From CAIYUC01 sp963682005 (lineage in GTDB: Bacteria > Bacteroidota > Bacteroidia > Bacteroidales > FEN-979), in assembly GCA_963682005.1 (NCBI GenBank), contig OY820914.1, positions 2,790,001-2,854,000 of the forward strand: DNA of 64,000 bases. The letters run 5' to 3'. The notes under the pieces are model-generated. The model did not search any database and was not told where the DNA came from. It saw only the letters and a program-made list of their open reading frames with translations. The translations under genes and the position numbers were made by a program. Positions 1 through 9,763 of this stretch are shown here, one piece after another; the first letter of the stretch is position 1, and every line of letters begins with the position of its first letter.

Positions 1-1769
1 AACCATTGGGAATGATGACCTATGCTGAACAGACCATCAAAGACGGAACGGGTTCTCAAACCGGCTCCGCGGCAAGATGGGGCGATTATAGCATGATGTC
101 GGTGGATCCGCTGGATAACTCGACATTCTGGTACACGACGGAATATATTCAGAACACTGGAGCAACCACATGGCGCACCCGGATCGCCTCTTTTCTGCTC
201 GCACCTGTTGCACCAGTTGCCGATTTTTATGCTGCAACCACCAAGCCGTGCCTGAACTCTACCGATATCTTCACCGATCAAACCACCGGGCTTCCCACAT
301 CCTGGTCCTGGTCAGTCACACCATCCACTTTTGCATTTGTCGACGGCACCACCAGCGCTTCCCAGAACCCGCATTTGAAGTTCACCGCCTTCGGTAATTA
401 TACGGTCACCCTGAGTGCGACAAATGCGCAGGGAAATAATGTCAAGACGAAGACAAACTATATTTCCGTAAACAATGCAAACGCGGATTTTGCAGCAAAT
501 CCGACCTCCATAATCTATGGCAATTCAGTCACGTTCACCGATGCCTCCACATGCAGTGTCAATTCCTGGTCATGGAACTTCGGTAGTGGAGCTTCACCCG
601 CCACAGCCAATACCCAGGGCCCTCATGTGGTAACATATTCCACCATCGGACAAAAGACCGTATCTCTTACGGTCAATGGTTCTGTTACGGAAACCAAGAC
701 CAATTACATCAATGTGACGGATGCCATATACAATATGAATTCAACGACTGTCAGTGCCTGTGTGGGAAATTTCTATGATCCGGGAGGTGTTGCGGGAGAT
801 TATTCGAGCAACCTGAACTATACGATGGTGTTCAATCCTTCAACACCAGGAAGTGTGTTGAAGTTTGTATTCACGAGCTTTAACCTCGAATATGAGGTAG
901 CATGCGATTATGATTATCTGAAAATATACGACGGAACCAGTACGGCAGCTCCACTTATAGGAACTTACTGCGGTACAAGTTCCCCGGGGACGGTTACGGC
1001 AACCGGTTCAACAGGTGCGCTGACCTTTGTTTTTCACAGCGATCCCTATGTAAACGGAACAGGATGGTCGGCAGCCATAAGCTGCGTTCCCGGCGCACAA
1101 AATAAAATGCTTACCCTTACCTGCTTTCTGGAAGGACTTTACAGCACTTCAACCGGAAGCATGAACCAGGCACAGGAATGCCTGGACGGTTCTGTAACAT
1201 ACAATAAATTCACAGGATTGTCTGTCGATACACTTAGTGTATTGCTGGCGCAGGCTGCTTCTCCCTGGGCATGGGTTTACCAGTCGCATGGGCTGGTGAT
1301 CAGCCCGAACGGCTCCGTGTCCCTTGTCATCCCTTCGGCTTACAATGGTAATTATTATATTGCGATCAAGCACCGCCAAAGCGTAGAAACCTGGAGTGCC
1401 ACCCCCATTTCCTTTGCAGGCAGTACGATTTCTTACAACTTTACAACAGCTGCCGGGCAGGCATACGGGAATAATGAAAAGCAAATTCTTCCTGAGGCCA
1501 CTGTCTTTGGATTATATGCCGGTGACATTACGTCAGGCGGGACTGGTCAGGACGGTTATGTTGATATTTTTGATAACAACGAAGTCTTCAATAAAACCCA
1601 GACTGCAAGCTTTGGTTATATCAGTTCAGATCTGAATGGCGACGGGTTTATTGATATTTTCGACATGGCCCTTGTTTTTAACAATATGCAGGCCAATATC
1701 GGCTTGAACACACCCCTTAATCCTGGCAAGAAAGGCCTGCCTCCCGGAATCAATGATGATCTGAAATAA
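1..1769 (+). CDS. Secreted multidomain surface protein, 5' end outside window (PKD, CUB, dockerin-like tail)
   Basis: The frame is open to the left edge, so only the C-terminal part (about 587 residues) is visible. The first 60 residues carry a RWGDYS...SVDP...TFWYTTEY stretch often seen after repeat-type catalytic domains in Bacteroidota exoproteins. Two PKD-like domains follow (about 68-153 and 155-238), then a CUB-like domain with the cysteine and YDYLKIYDG pattern (about 240-362). A roughly 130-residue module comes next (LEG...MNQAQE...VDTLSV), and then two acidic loops of dockerin or EF-hand type (DGYVDIFD and DLNGDGFIDIFD). The last third is closely similar to the end of the next gene, so the two are tandem paralogues. 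There is no type IX tail. The enzymatic or binding target is not visible in the window. Confidence 0.85.
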   Translation, partial: PLGMMTYAEQTIKDGTGSQTGSAARWGDYSMMSVDPLDNSTFWYTTEYIQNTGATTWRTRIASFLLAPVAPVADFYAATTKPCLNSTDIFTDQTTGLPTSWSWSVTPSTFAFVDGTTSASQNPHLKFTAFGNYTVTLSATNAQGNNVKTKTNYISVNNANADFAANPTSIIYGNSVTFTDASTCSVNSWSWNFGSGASPATANTQGPHVVTYSTIGQKTVSLTVNGSVTETKTNYINVTDAIYNMNSTTVSACVGNFYDPGGVAGDYSSNLNYTMVFNPSTPGSVLKFVFTSFNLEYEVACDYDYLKIYDGTSTAAPLIGTYCGTSSPGTVTATGSTGALTFVFHSDPYVNGTGWSAAISCVPGAQNKMLTLTCFLEGLYSTSTGSMNQAQECLDGSVTYNKFTGLSVDTLSVLLAQAASPWAWVYQSHGLVISPNGSVSLVIPSAYNGNYYIAIKHRQSVETWSATPISFAGSTISYNFTTAAGQAYGNNEKQILPEATVFGLYAGDITSGGTGQDGYVDIFDNNEVFNKTQTASFGYISSDLNGDGFIDIFDMALVFNNMQANIGLNTPLNPGKKGLPPGINDDLK

Positions 1770-1848
1770 TGGGCATCAGAAAATTTCGGTTGTTAGGAAA
1801 TTTTTGAAATATTTCCATATATTGTAAGGTGTGATACAGTAAATTTTC

Positions 1849-1856
1849 TACTTTTG
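1849..1856 (+). promoter_or_regulatory. Candidate -7 box (TACTTTTG) for the 2206-aa surface protein
   Basis: TACTTTTG matches the Bacteroidota -7 consensus TAnnTTTG and lies 105 bp before the ATG. No TTTG -33 element is found at the usual spacing, so this is a weak call based on one box. Confidence 0.3.
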
Positions 1857-1960
1857 AAGCAGAAGGTCAAATTTTTATGATGACCGGTTTTCGCACATCA
1901 GGAAACCACCATCTGCAAATACCACTCGACATTATAGTTTTAATTTAAACATATCAGATT

Positions 1961-4900
1961 ATGAGAGGAATCATTTTTACCCTTGGGATTTTCTTTATGG
2001 CTGTCATTAACCTAAATGCATTTGCGCAACGGGAACCTGACAAAGATAAAATACCTGAAAAGATGCTTAAGAGTGTTGATACCCGCATCGACAACATGGG
2101 GTATTGGAAGAAAATGGCAGAAAAAGGGCTTGTACCCTATACGCCTGTCCTTCCCATCAAACCGGCTGAATATAAGGGAAGCCTGATCGATGGAAAAGGA
2201 CTGAAATTGCCTGATTCCCCTGATATTCCTGTCACAAGCCTTTCCAGTGTGACTGAAAGTGAAAATTCGGTATTTGTGGATCCGGATAACAACCAGTATC
2301 TTCTGAATTCAAACAATTCCACAAGCTGGAGTGGCGGATCAGTGGGTTCACTTTATGGTGCAAACTATTTTCAAAGCAGCAATGGCGGTTCTGTATGGGG
2401 TGGAAGCTATTCGGGAGCAGGAGGGGCCAATTCGGGCGATCCGGCAGCAGCAATCAGCCGCAGCGGCCGCCAATATGTGAATTATATCTCGGGTGCAGGA
2501 GGCCAGGGCGTCGCTTATGCAGATGACGGAGCTACCTGGAGTACTGCGACCATAGCCCCGAACCCGGGCGATCTGGCCGATAAAAACCATATGACGATCG
2601 ACAACAGTCTGACCAGTGCTTACACCGGAAACCTTTATTGTGCATGGACAGACTTTGGCGGCACCGATGATACCCAGATTAAAATATCACGATCAGTCAA
2701 TAATGGTGCAGCCTGGAGCACAGGGGTAAATATCAGCTCTGCCGTTGCTGCCGGAAGCCATAACCAGGGGGTCAATGTACAGACTGGGCCTAACGGGGAA
2801 GTATATGTTGTATGGACAATCTACGATTCCTGGCCGAGTGATGAAACGGCACTGGGATTTGCCAAATCAACCAATGGAGGCGTAAGCTATTCCACGGCTT
2901 CCAGGATCATCTCAAACATCAGGGGGATCAGGACAACGGGTGTCCTGAAAAACCAGCGGGTCAATTCATTTCCTGTAATGGCGGTTGACGTCAGTGGCGG
3001 TCCGAATAATGGTAATATATATATTGTATGGACGAACACTGGTGTCCCCGGAACAAATACAGGTACGAACAAGAGTGTGTATATGATCCGTTCGACAAAC
3101 GGGGGTACCACCTGGTCAACACCAATCAGGGTCAACCAGGGAACATTTACCGAAGGCAAGGAATCTTATTTCCCCTGGATTACCTGTGATCCTGAAACCG
3201 GAACACTGGCCATCATCTTCTATGATGACCGGAATACCGTCAGCACTGCCTGTGAAACATGGGTTGCCTATTCGATCGATGCCGGAACAACCTGGACCGA
3301 TTTCAGGGTAAGCGATGTCTCGTTTACTCCTACCCCGATCTCCGGGCTGGCAAGCAGTTATATGGGTGATTATTTAGGAATCACTTCCAAAGGCGGCAGA
3401 GTTTATCCCTGCTGGACAGATACGCGTGGAGGATTGTTCATGACATATGTTTCGCCTTTTGTCATCGGGCTTAATGCTTCTTTTACTTCCAGTATTACCA
3501 ATGTCTGTGCCGGTTCGGGCGTGACCTTCACCGATCAGTCATCCGGTCCCCCAACCAGCTGGACATGGAGCTTTCCCGGCGGTACACCTTCAAGCTATGT
3601 TGGCCAGAATCCCCCAGCCATCACATACAGTACACCCGGCACCTATGATGTTTCGCTAACTGTTGGAGATGGTACGGAAACCAATACCATGACCAAGACC
3701 GGCTACATAACTGTAAAAAATATCTTTGCCGACTTCACCGGTACTCCTACAACAGTTGTCATTGGTAATACCGTCGCATTCACGGATAATTCCACCTGCA
3801 GTCCGACTTCCTGGAACTGGTCCTTCCCCGGGGGAACACCATCCTCCTATATTGGACAGACACCACCCGCCATCACTTACAGCACGCTGGGAACATATAA
3901 TGTGAGCCTGACCGTCAGCAAACCTGCCGGTTCGGATACGAAAACAAAAACGAGCTATATTACAGTGACCCCGCCGATCTTTATCATGAGCAACACGACG
4001 GTAAATACATGCACCGGTAATTTCTACGATCCGGGTGGCGCTTCAAACGATTATGCGAACGGCCTGGATTATACAATGGTATTCAACCCGGGAACTGCCG
4101 GGAGTTTTCTGCGATTTGTATTCTCCAGTTTCTCGCTGGAGTCAGAAACTACATGCAATTATGATTACCTGAAGATCTATGATGGGAACAGTACCGCAGG
4201 AACCCTGATCGGGACATATTGCGGAACAACTTCACCCGGAATAATTACAGCCACCAACGCCAGCGGTTCCCTTACTTTTGTTTTCCACAGCGATGGCTCT
4301 GTTGTGAGCACCGGGTGGGATGCATTGATCAGTTGTGTTGCCGGTGTTGTTGCCAATCCGGCCGCATTCTCGGCCACGCCATCCAGCACCACGCAAATCG
4401 ATCTTGCCTGGACAAAGAATGCTTCAGCCAATAATGTCATGGTGGTTTGGGCATCCTCAGCGACCTTTGGTACCCCGGTCAACGGAACGGTTTATACACC
4501 GGGAAGCACCCTTCCGGGGGGAGGAACTGTTCTCTACCGCGGCAACGGAACGACTTACAACCATACCTCGCTTAGTCCCAGTACGACCTATTTTTATAAG
4601 GCATTTTCATATAACGGGACAAATGAATATTCAACAGGATTAACAACAGATGCCACCACTTTGTGCGGAGTATTCACACTGCCATTAAACGAAAGCTTTG
4701 CAAGTTCAATCATGCCAACGTGCTGGACAACGGAAATCTCGGGAACAGGAACTAATAGCTGGTCGGTTGCAAATTCCACCTATGCAGGAGGAACACCATA
4801 TGAAATCAAGAATATGTATCAGCAACTGAATCCCGGTACGACACGCCTGGTCACCCCACCCATCAATACAATCGGTATGTTAATGCTTAACCTGAGCTTC

Positions 4901-7900
4901 AAGCATATGATCGATGGATACGGCACAGGTACAACCTTCAAAATACAAACAAGCCAAAACGGAAGTACCTGGGTTGATGAATCCTGGTACATTGCGGGGT
5001 CTGCTTCCAATGTCGGACCTGAGACAGTCAACACCACTATCCTGTATAATGTCAATTCTCCGACTACTTATATTGCCTTCACGATCGATGGCGATCTTTA
5101 TCAATATGATTACTGGAATATCGATGATATCTCCATTACCGGAGTTGTCCTGAACACCTTGTCAGTTGCACCATCGAACCAGGATGTTACCGCCGCATCC
5201 GGTTCCACCTCCTTTGCGGTTAGTTCCAATACAACCTGGAATGTAAGCTGCGACCAGCCTTCATGGTGCTCGGTCACTCCTTCGGGATCAGGTAATGGAA
5301 CAATAACAGCCACATACAATGCAAATGCTTCAATTACTCCAAGAACAGCAAATATAACCGTGACTGTAGCAGGACTTGCACCAGTGGTCGTAACTGTTTC
5401 ACAGGCCGGTGCCACATTATCAGTGACACCTTCGGATCAGATGGTTCCATATACGGCAGGCACCACAACCTTCAATGTAACATCGAATTCGGCCTGGACT
5501 GCAGTAAGCAATCAACCCTGGTGCACGGTCACTCCTTCAGGTGCAGGAAACGGGACGATCACAGCCAATTATACACAGAATGCACTGGCAATTCCCCATA
5601 TTGCAAGCATTACAGTCACAGTTGCAGGCCTCACCCCGGTTGTCGTGACGGTAACCCAGGCAAGTGCGCCATCGCTCACTGTGCTCCCGGCTAACCAGAA
5701 TGTAACATACCAGGCCGGATCAGCAGTCTTCACTGTAACTTCAAACCGGAACTGGACTGTGAGTTCTGCCCAATCGTGGTGCTCTGTTCCTTCGTCAGGA
5801 ACAGGGAACGGGATTATTACGGCCACCTATTCCAATAATCCAACATGCGAATTGCGGGTCGCCAACATCACTTTAACCGTCACAGGGATACCACCTGTTG
5901 TGGTGACTGTCTCTCAGGACGGTGAAGCTCCGCCGACGCTGTCAAGCACCTTAGCACCGGCACCCATTTGCACAAATACGCTTTTTAGTTATACACCTAC
6001 AAGCACGACACCTGGTACTACCTTTGCATGGTCAAGGGCCGCTGTGCCAGGGATCAGCAACCCTTCCGCCTCAGGAGTGAACAACCCGGAAGAGGTTCTG
6101 ATCAACAATACAACGCTGCCGGTGGCGGTTACATATGTATATACCCTGTCGGCTAATGGATGTGTTAATGTCCAGAATGTCACTGTAACGGTTAACCCTA
6201 AACCTACGGTGACAGTGAGCGGCAGTACCACGATCTGCTCCGGCCTGACGGCCGTTGGACCACCTCCGTTGCCTGGAGAGCACGGATCGGGAGGCGACAG
6301 CGGATTCCCAACACTTACCTTCACCTTCACGGGGAAGGCACCCTGGAATCTTTCGTATACAGACGGTTCCATGGTTTATACGATTAACGGAATCAATACC
6401 AGTCCATACACGATAGGTGTTCTTCCATTTGTCACCACGGTCTATACAGCCACCGCACTGGCCGATTCAAACTGTACGGCGGATCCGGGCGGGTTAATTG
6501 GGAGCGGCAGCGTTATTGTCAACCCGATACCGGACATCAACACGGTTCCGAACCAGACTATCTGTGGCGGGGAATTGATGAATGAAGTGATATTTACAGG
6601 AACCGGCAATTCGTATGCCTGGGTCAACAGTGATCCCTCGATCGGCCTTGCTGCAAGCGGCACCGGGAACTTACCCGCGTTTATGGCTGTGAACAATGGG
6701 ATGGTACCGGTTGTCACCACGATTACAGTGACTCCGGAATACGTTTTGAACGGAGTGACATGCCCGGGAACACCGACAAGTTTCACCATCACGGTGAATC
6801 AGACATCTCCTGTGCTGTCAAGCACCCTCAAGCCTCCGCAAATCTGCTCCGATGCATTATTCAGTTATATCCCCACCAGTGAGACACCGGGAACAACATT
6901 TTCCTGGACAAGGGCGGCTGTTCCGGGAATCAGCAATCCTGCCGGTTCCGGGAGCAATAATCCGAATGAAACCCTGGTGAATATAACTGAATTGCCGATA
7001 GATGTTACCTATGTTTATATGCTTCAGGCCAACGGATGCACGAATTACCAGGATGTTGTGGTAAAGGTTAATCCGAACCCTACGGTCAGTGTAAGCGGAA
7101 GTTCTACGATCTGCAGCGGAATGACTACTGTCGGACCTCCGCCATTGCCCGGTGAGCATGGTTCAGGCGGCGACAGCGGATTTCCAACCGTCACCTTCAC
7201 ATTAACAGGAACTCCACCCTGGAACCTGTCCTATACAGATGGAACTGGTACATTCACGATCAATGGGATCATGACGAGTCCATTCCTGCTGGGTGTGCTG
7301 CCAGTTGCGACAACAACATACTCAGCCACTGGTCTGACAGATGCTTATTGCACCGCCCTGCCCGAAGGGATAACAGGAAGTGCAACGGTGACGGTCAATC
7401 CGATCCCATACGTCAACCCTGTTCCGGATATGATCACCTATGGCGGAAGTCTCACCACCGCCGTTGTATTTACAGGTTCGGGGACAATTTATGATTGGAT
7501 AAACAGCGATCCCTCCATCGGGCTGGATGCAAGCGGGAGTGGAAATATTCCCCCGTTCATCGCCATTAATGCAGGTACTGTCCCCGTCGTGGCCACAATC
7601 ACAGTCACGCCTAAATATTCCTATAATAGCGTGACTTGTACCGGAACACCGATAACATTTACCATCACGGTAAATCCTGCGCCGATACTCACGGTGCTGC
7701 CATCAAACCAGGATGTGGCGTTCAGCGCCGGATCTGTTGACTTTAGTGTAACCTCAAATACAAGCTGGACTGCCTGGAGCAACCAGCCCTGGTGTTCAGT
7801 AACACCTTCAGGTACCGGAGATGGCACAATTACCGCTGACTACATGGAAAATTTTTCAGCCGGACCACGGATCGCAGAAATTACCGTAACCGTTGATGGA

Positions 7901-8581
7901 CTGCTTCCTGTCGTTGTTACCGTGACCCAGGAAGGTGTTCCATTTAAAACGTTAAACCTGACCCTCCTTCTTGAAGGCTATTTTAACCAGATCACAGGGA
8001 CCATGAACCAGGCCCAGGAATCGACTGACGGAGAAACAACCTTCAACGAGTTTCCCGGGATTACTGTCGATACGCTTAGCGTTTACCTGGCAAATCCAAC
8101 AGACCCATGGGAATTTGTGTTCGAAGCTCATGCGGTCGCTGTAGGCCAGGATGGGGCACTATCGCTCATGGTTCCTTCATCTTTTAACGGCAGCTACTAT
8201 ATTGCCATCAGGCAGAGGAACAGTGTGGAAACCTGGAGTTCGATACCAATATCCTTCGCAGGAAATTCGATCAGTTACGATTTCTCAGCCGAAGCCAACA
8301 GGGCTTTTGGCAACAACCTGAAGAAAATGAGTGAGGGTTCGGGATCGTATGCACTTTATTCAGGAGATGTTACATCGTATGAATCCATCCAGGACGGCTA
8401 TATCGACATTTATGATAACAACGGGATCTTCAATAACTCACAGGCAGGCCTGTTCGGATATGTCATTGATGATCTTACCGGGGATGCATTTGTGGATATC
8501 TTTGACCTGGTTGTGGTCTTTAACAACCTGCAGGGCAGCGTAGGGATGATCACTCCTCCGAACCCGGGGAAAAAGAAATAG
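1961..8581 (+). CDS. Giant secreted BNR/PKD/CUB/FN3/BACON surface protein with dockerin-like C-terminus
   Basis: This 2206-residue protein begins with a clear signal peptide ending at AFAQ. In order I see: a BNR/sialidase-like propeller region (about 90-500, with repeated S.NGG..W motifs), two PKD domains (about 505-670), a CUB-like domain (about 675-793), an FN3-like domain (about 795-900), a MAM or choice-of-anchor-like jelly roll (about 903-1063), three BACON domains (about 1067-1322, repeated WCSVTPSG.G.GTIT pattern), two tandem 295-residue PKD-like units sharing PPPLPGEHGSGGDSGFPT (about 1325-1907), a fourth BACON domain (about 1909-1992), and a C-terminal LEG/MNQAQE module with two acidic dockerin-like loops. 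BACON domains are commonly carbohydrate- or mucin-associated, so a glycan-binding exoprotein is likely. The substrate is unknown. No type IX tail is present. Confidence 0.9.
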   Translation: MRGIIFTLGIFFMAVINLNAFAQREPDKDKIPEKMLKSVDTRIDNMGYWKKMAEKGLVPYTPVLPIKPAEYKGSLIDGKGLKLPDSPDIPVTSLSSVTESENSVFVDPDNNQYLLNSNNSTSWSGGSVGSLYGANYFQSSNGGSVWGGSYSGAGGANSGDPAAAISRSGRQYVNYISGAGGQGVAYADDGATWSTATIAPNPGDLADKNHMTIDNSLTSAYTGNLYCAWTDFGGTDDTQIKISRSVNNGAAWSTGVNISSAVAAGSHNQGVNVQTGPNGEVYVVWTIYDSWPSDETALGFAKSTNGGVSYSTASRIISNIRGIRTTGVLKNQRVNSFPVMAVDVSGGPNNGNIYIVWTNTGVPGTNTGTNKSVYMIRSTNGGTTWSTPIRVNQGTFTEGKESYFPWITCDPETGTLAIIFYDDRNTVSTACETWVAYSIDAGTTWTDFRVSDVSFTPTPISGLASSYMGDYLGITSKGGRVYPCWTDTRGGLFMTYVSPFVIGLNASFTSSITNVCAGSGVTFTDQSSGPPTSWTWSFPGGTPSSYVGQNPPAITYSTPGTYDVSLTVGDGTETNTMTKTGYITVKNIFADFTGTPTTVVIGNTVAFTDNSTCSPTSWNWSFPGGTPSSYIGQTPPAITYSTLGTYNVSLTVSKPAGSDTKTKTSYITVTPPIFIMSNTTVNTCTGNFYDPGGASNDYANGLDYTMVFNPGTAGSFLRFVFSSFSLESETTCNYDYLKIYDGNSTAGTLIGTYCGTTSPGIITATNASGSLTFVFHSDGSVVSTGWDALISCVAGVVANPAAFSATPSSTTQIDLAWTKNASANNVMVVWASSATFGTPVNGTVYTPGSTLPGGGTVLYRGNGTTYNHTSLSPSTTYFYKAFSYNGTNEYSTGLTTDATTLCGVFTLPLNESFASSIMPTCWTTEISGTGTNSWSVANSTYAGGTPYEIKNMYQQLNPGTTRLVTPPINTIGMLMLNLSFKHMIDGYGTGTTFKIQTSQNGSTWVDESWYIAGSASNVGPETVNTTILYNVNSPTTYIAFTIDGDLYQYDYWNIDDISITGVVLNTLSVAPSNQDVTAASGSTSFAVSSNTTWNVSCDQPSWCSVTPSGSGNGTITATYNANASITPRTANITVTVAGLAPVVVTVSQAGATLSVTPSDQMVPYTAGTTTFNVTSNSAWTAVSNQPWCTVTPSGAGNGTITANYTQNALAIPHIASITVTVAGLTPVVVTVTQASAPSLTVLPANQNVTYQAGSAVFTVTSNRNWTVSSAQSWCSVPSSGTGNGIITATYSNNPTCELRVANITLTVTGIPPVVVTVSQDGEAPPTLSSTLAPAPICTNTLFSYTPTSTTPGTTFAWSRAAVPGISNPSASGVNNPEEVLINNTTLPVAVTYVYTLSANGCVNVQNVTVTVNPKPTVTVSGSTTICSGLTAVGPPPLPGEHGSGGDSGFPTLTFTFTGKAPWNLSYTDGSMVYTINGINTSPYTIGVLPFVTTVYTATALADSNCTADPGGLIGSGSVIVNPIPDINTVPNQTICGGELMNEVIFTGTGNSYAWVNSDPSIGLAASGTGNLPAFMAVNNGMVPVVTTITVTPEYVLNGVTCPGTPTSFTITVNQTSPVLSSTLKPPQICSDALFSYIPTSETPGTTFSWTRAAVPGISNPAGSGSNNPNETLVNITELPIDVTYVYMLQANGCTNYQDVVVKVNPNPTVSVSGSSTICSGMTTVGPPPLPGEHGSGGDSGFPTVTFTLTGTPPWNLSYTDGTGTFTINGIMTSPFLLGVLPVATTTYSATGLTDAYCTALPEGITGSATVTVNPIPYVNPVPDMITYGGSLTTAVVFTGSGTIYDWINSDPSIGLDASGSGNIPPFIAINAGTVPVVATITVTPKYSYNSVTCTGTPITFTITVNPAPILTVLPSNQDVAFSAGSVDFSVTSNTSWTAWSNQPWCSVTPSGTGDGTITADYMENFSAGPRIAEITVTVDGLLPVVVTVTQEGVPFKTLNLTLLLEGYFNQITGTMNQAQESTDGETTFNEFPGITVDTLSVYLANPTDPWEFVFEAHAVAVGQDGALSLMVPSSFNGSYYIAIRQRNSVETWSSIPISFAGNSISYDFSAEANRAFGNNLKKMSEGSGSYALYSGDVTSYESIQDGYIDIYDNNGIFNNSQAGLFGYVIDDLTGDAFVDIFDLVVVFNNLQGSVGMITPPNPGKKK

Positions 8582-8636
8582 CACCTGCCTTGCTTTCCCC
8601 TTTCTTTTATGGGAGGGGGAAGGAGGGCGGAGGTCA

Positions 8637-8678
8637 GAAGATAGAAGATAGAAGATAGAAGATAGAAGATAGAAGATA
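8637..8678 (+). repeat. Heptamer array, unit GAAGATA, 6 perfect copies
   Basis: Six exact, contiguous copies of the 7-bp unit lie between the giant surface-protein gene and tRNA-Leu. The same word reappears as a single unit in the array at 38834. It belongs to the window-wide family of 7/8-bp arrays. Confidence 0.95.
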
Positions 8679-8694
8679 GAAATGTAAAGCTAAT

Positions 8695-8729
8695 AGTCTG
8701 TAGCATGCAGCTTGTGGCCTGCAGCCTGA
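8695..8729 (+). repeat. Degenerate heptamer array, AGCCTGC/AGCTTGT family, 5 units
   Basis: Five consecutive 7-bp units (AGTCTGT, AGCATGC, AGCTTGT, GGCCTGC, AGCCTGA) keep strict register while drifting in sequence. The same words recur at 49959-49993 and near 17342. Confidence 0.75.
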
Positions 8730-8779
8730 AAGAATTTGAAAATATTTTTTATTTTCGAACAGGTGTAATCCTTTTTCTT

Positions 8780-8787
8780 TAATTTTG
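8780..8787 (+). promoter_or_regulatory. Promoter -7 box (TAATTTTG) of tRNA-Leu
   Basis: TAATTTTG fits TAnnTTTG and lies 11 bp before the first base of the tRNA. This predicts transcription start a few bases upstream of the mature 5' end. A T-rich stretch with TTTTCG near 8752-8757 is in the approximate -33 position. Confidence 0.5.
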
Positions 8788-8798
8788 CAGCCTTCTTA

Positions 8799-8882
8799 GC
8801 CCAGATGGCGGAAGTGGTAGACGCGCTAGTTTCAGGGACTAGTGTCCTTAAGGATGTGCAGGTTCGAGTCCTGTTCTGGGCA
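8799..8882 (+). tRNA. tRNA-Leu (anticodon CAG)
   Basis: The acceptor arm GCCCAGA (8799-8805) pairs with TCTGGGC (8875-8881), and A8882 is the discriminator base. The anticodon stem CTAGT/ACTAG closes the loop TTCAGGG, giving anticodon CAG (8833-8835), which reads CUG codons. A long class II variable arm and a T arm with GTTCGAGTC confirm leucine. The CCA end is not fully encoded (ACA follows), so it must be added after transcription. Confidence 0.97.
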
Positions 8883-8890
8883 CAAATAAT

Positions 8891-8926
8891 AAAAGCTCAC
8901 GATGATCGTGGGCTTTTTTGTTTTTA
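8891..8926 (+). terminator. Rho-independent terminator after tRNA-Leu
   Basis: A hairpin with CACGAT facing ATCGTG, extended outward by GCT/GGC and A/T pairs, is followed directly by a run of Ts. It lies 8 bp after the tRNA and separates it from the channel gene. Confidence 0.85.
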
Positions 8927-8951
8927 GTAAATTGGGCTCAAATTGAATCAC

Positions 8952-9629
8952 ATGAAGAAGAGAATATTTTCAAAGGTGGATATCGGGGGCCTGATTCTCC
9001 TTGCAGCCCTGGTTTTTTCAATCTTCCTGCTCCCGGTGCTTCCTCTTGCATGGCAGGCACAAAGTTCCAGGATCGTTTACACCATTCTTTATTTTTCGGC
9101 TGTTCTTTCACTGGAAAAGCGTGTAAAATTCCTCCTCGCAATTTCCATTTTTGCTGTTTGCCTGGAATGGCTGGCAGGTATCTTTTCATTGTGGCTTCTT
9201 GTGACCACCTCCAAAATCCTTAATGCCGTCTTTTTCCTTTTCATCGTTGGTTCACTGATCTACCAGGTTGCCACTTCGAAAGAGGTGAACCTGAAGGTCA
9301 TCCTCGGCTCAATCATTGGCTATCTTATGCTCGGGCTGGTCTATTCCATTTTCATTGCTATTATCATCCAGCAGGATCCCGCGGCCTTCAATATCCCGGG
9401 AAGCCCGGACAAGGAAGCCACAACAATTACTCACCTTGGAGAATCAATCTACTTCAGCTTTGTTTCACTGGCGACGGTTGGATATGGTGATATTGTTGCC
9501 ATCAAGCCTTATACACGCTCGCTGTCAATCTGGATCAGCATATCCGGGCAGCTATATATTGCAATCATTATTGCCCTGCTGGTTGGTAAAATCAGTTCCG
9601 GTAGAAGAGAGGCAACCACGGATAATTGA
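8952..9629 (+). CDS. Potassium channel family membrane protein
   Basis: The product has about 225 residues and is strongly hydrophobic, with roughly six membrane-spanning segments. The pore region near residues 165-185 contains ATVGYGDI, which holds the K+ selectivity filter TVGYGD, followed by a final pore-lining helix (IAIIIALLVG). This places it in the Ion_trans_2 superfamily, so it should pass K+ across the inner membrane. The N-terminal helices lack an obvious arginine-rich voltage sensor. I prefer the ATG at 8952 to a TTG three codons upstream. The gene stands alone, with the tRNA terminator upstream. No ligand domain such as RCK is present. Confidence 0.85.
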   Translation: MKKRIFSKVDIGGLILLAALVFSIFLLPVLPLAWQAQSSRIVYTILYFSAVLSLEKRVKFLLAISIFAVCLEWLAGIFSLWLLVTTSKILNAVFFLFIVGSLIYQVATSKEVNLKVILGSIIGYLMLGLVYSIFIAIIIQQDPAAFNIPGSPDKEATTITHLGESIYFSFVSLATVGYGDIVAIKPYTRSLSIWISISGQLYIAIIIALLVGKISSGRREATTDN

Positions 9630-9763
9630 GGGATGCAAACGTTTAACGATTGAATATTTTTATCATTTACGACATTTACCCAGGCAACCTTTTTTTCAAA
9701 ACGCGTCTACTTCATATGAATATGACATCAAATCTGAATTTGTTTATTAATTTTATAAAAAAA

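Noticed and set aside
8588..8622. Possible terminator after the giant surface-protein gene
   Set aside because: CTTTCCCC can pair with GGGGGAAG across a 14-nt loop, but there is a G-U pair and no T-run, so the evidence is too weak to call.
8410..8706. 98-codon minus-strand frame with YLLSSIF repeats
   Set aside because: Opposite strand of the giant protein's end plus the GAAGATA array; low complexity and no start signals.
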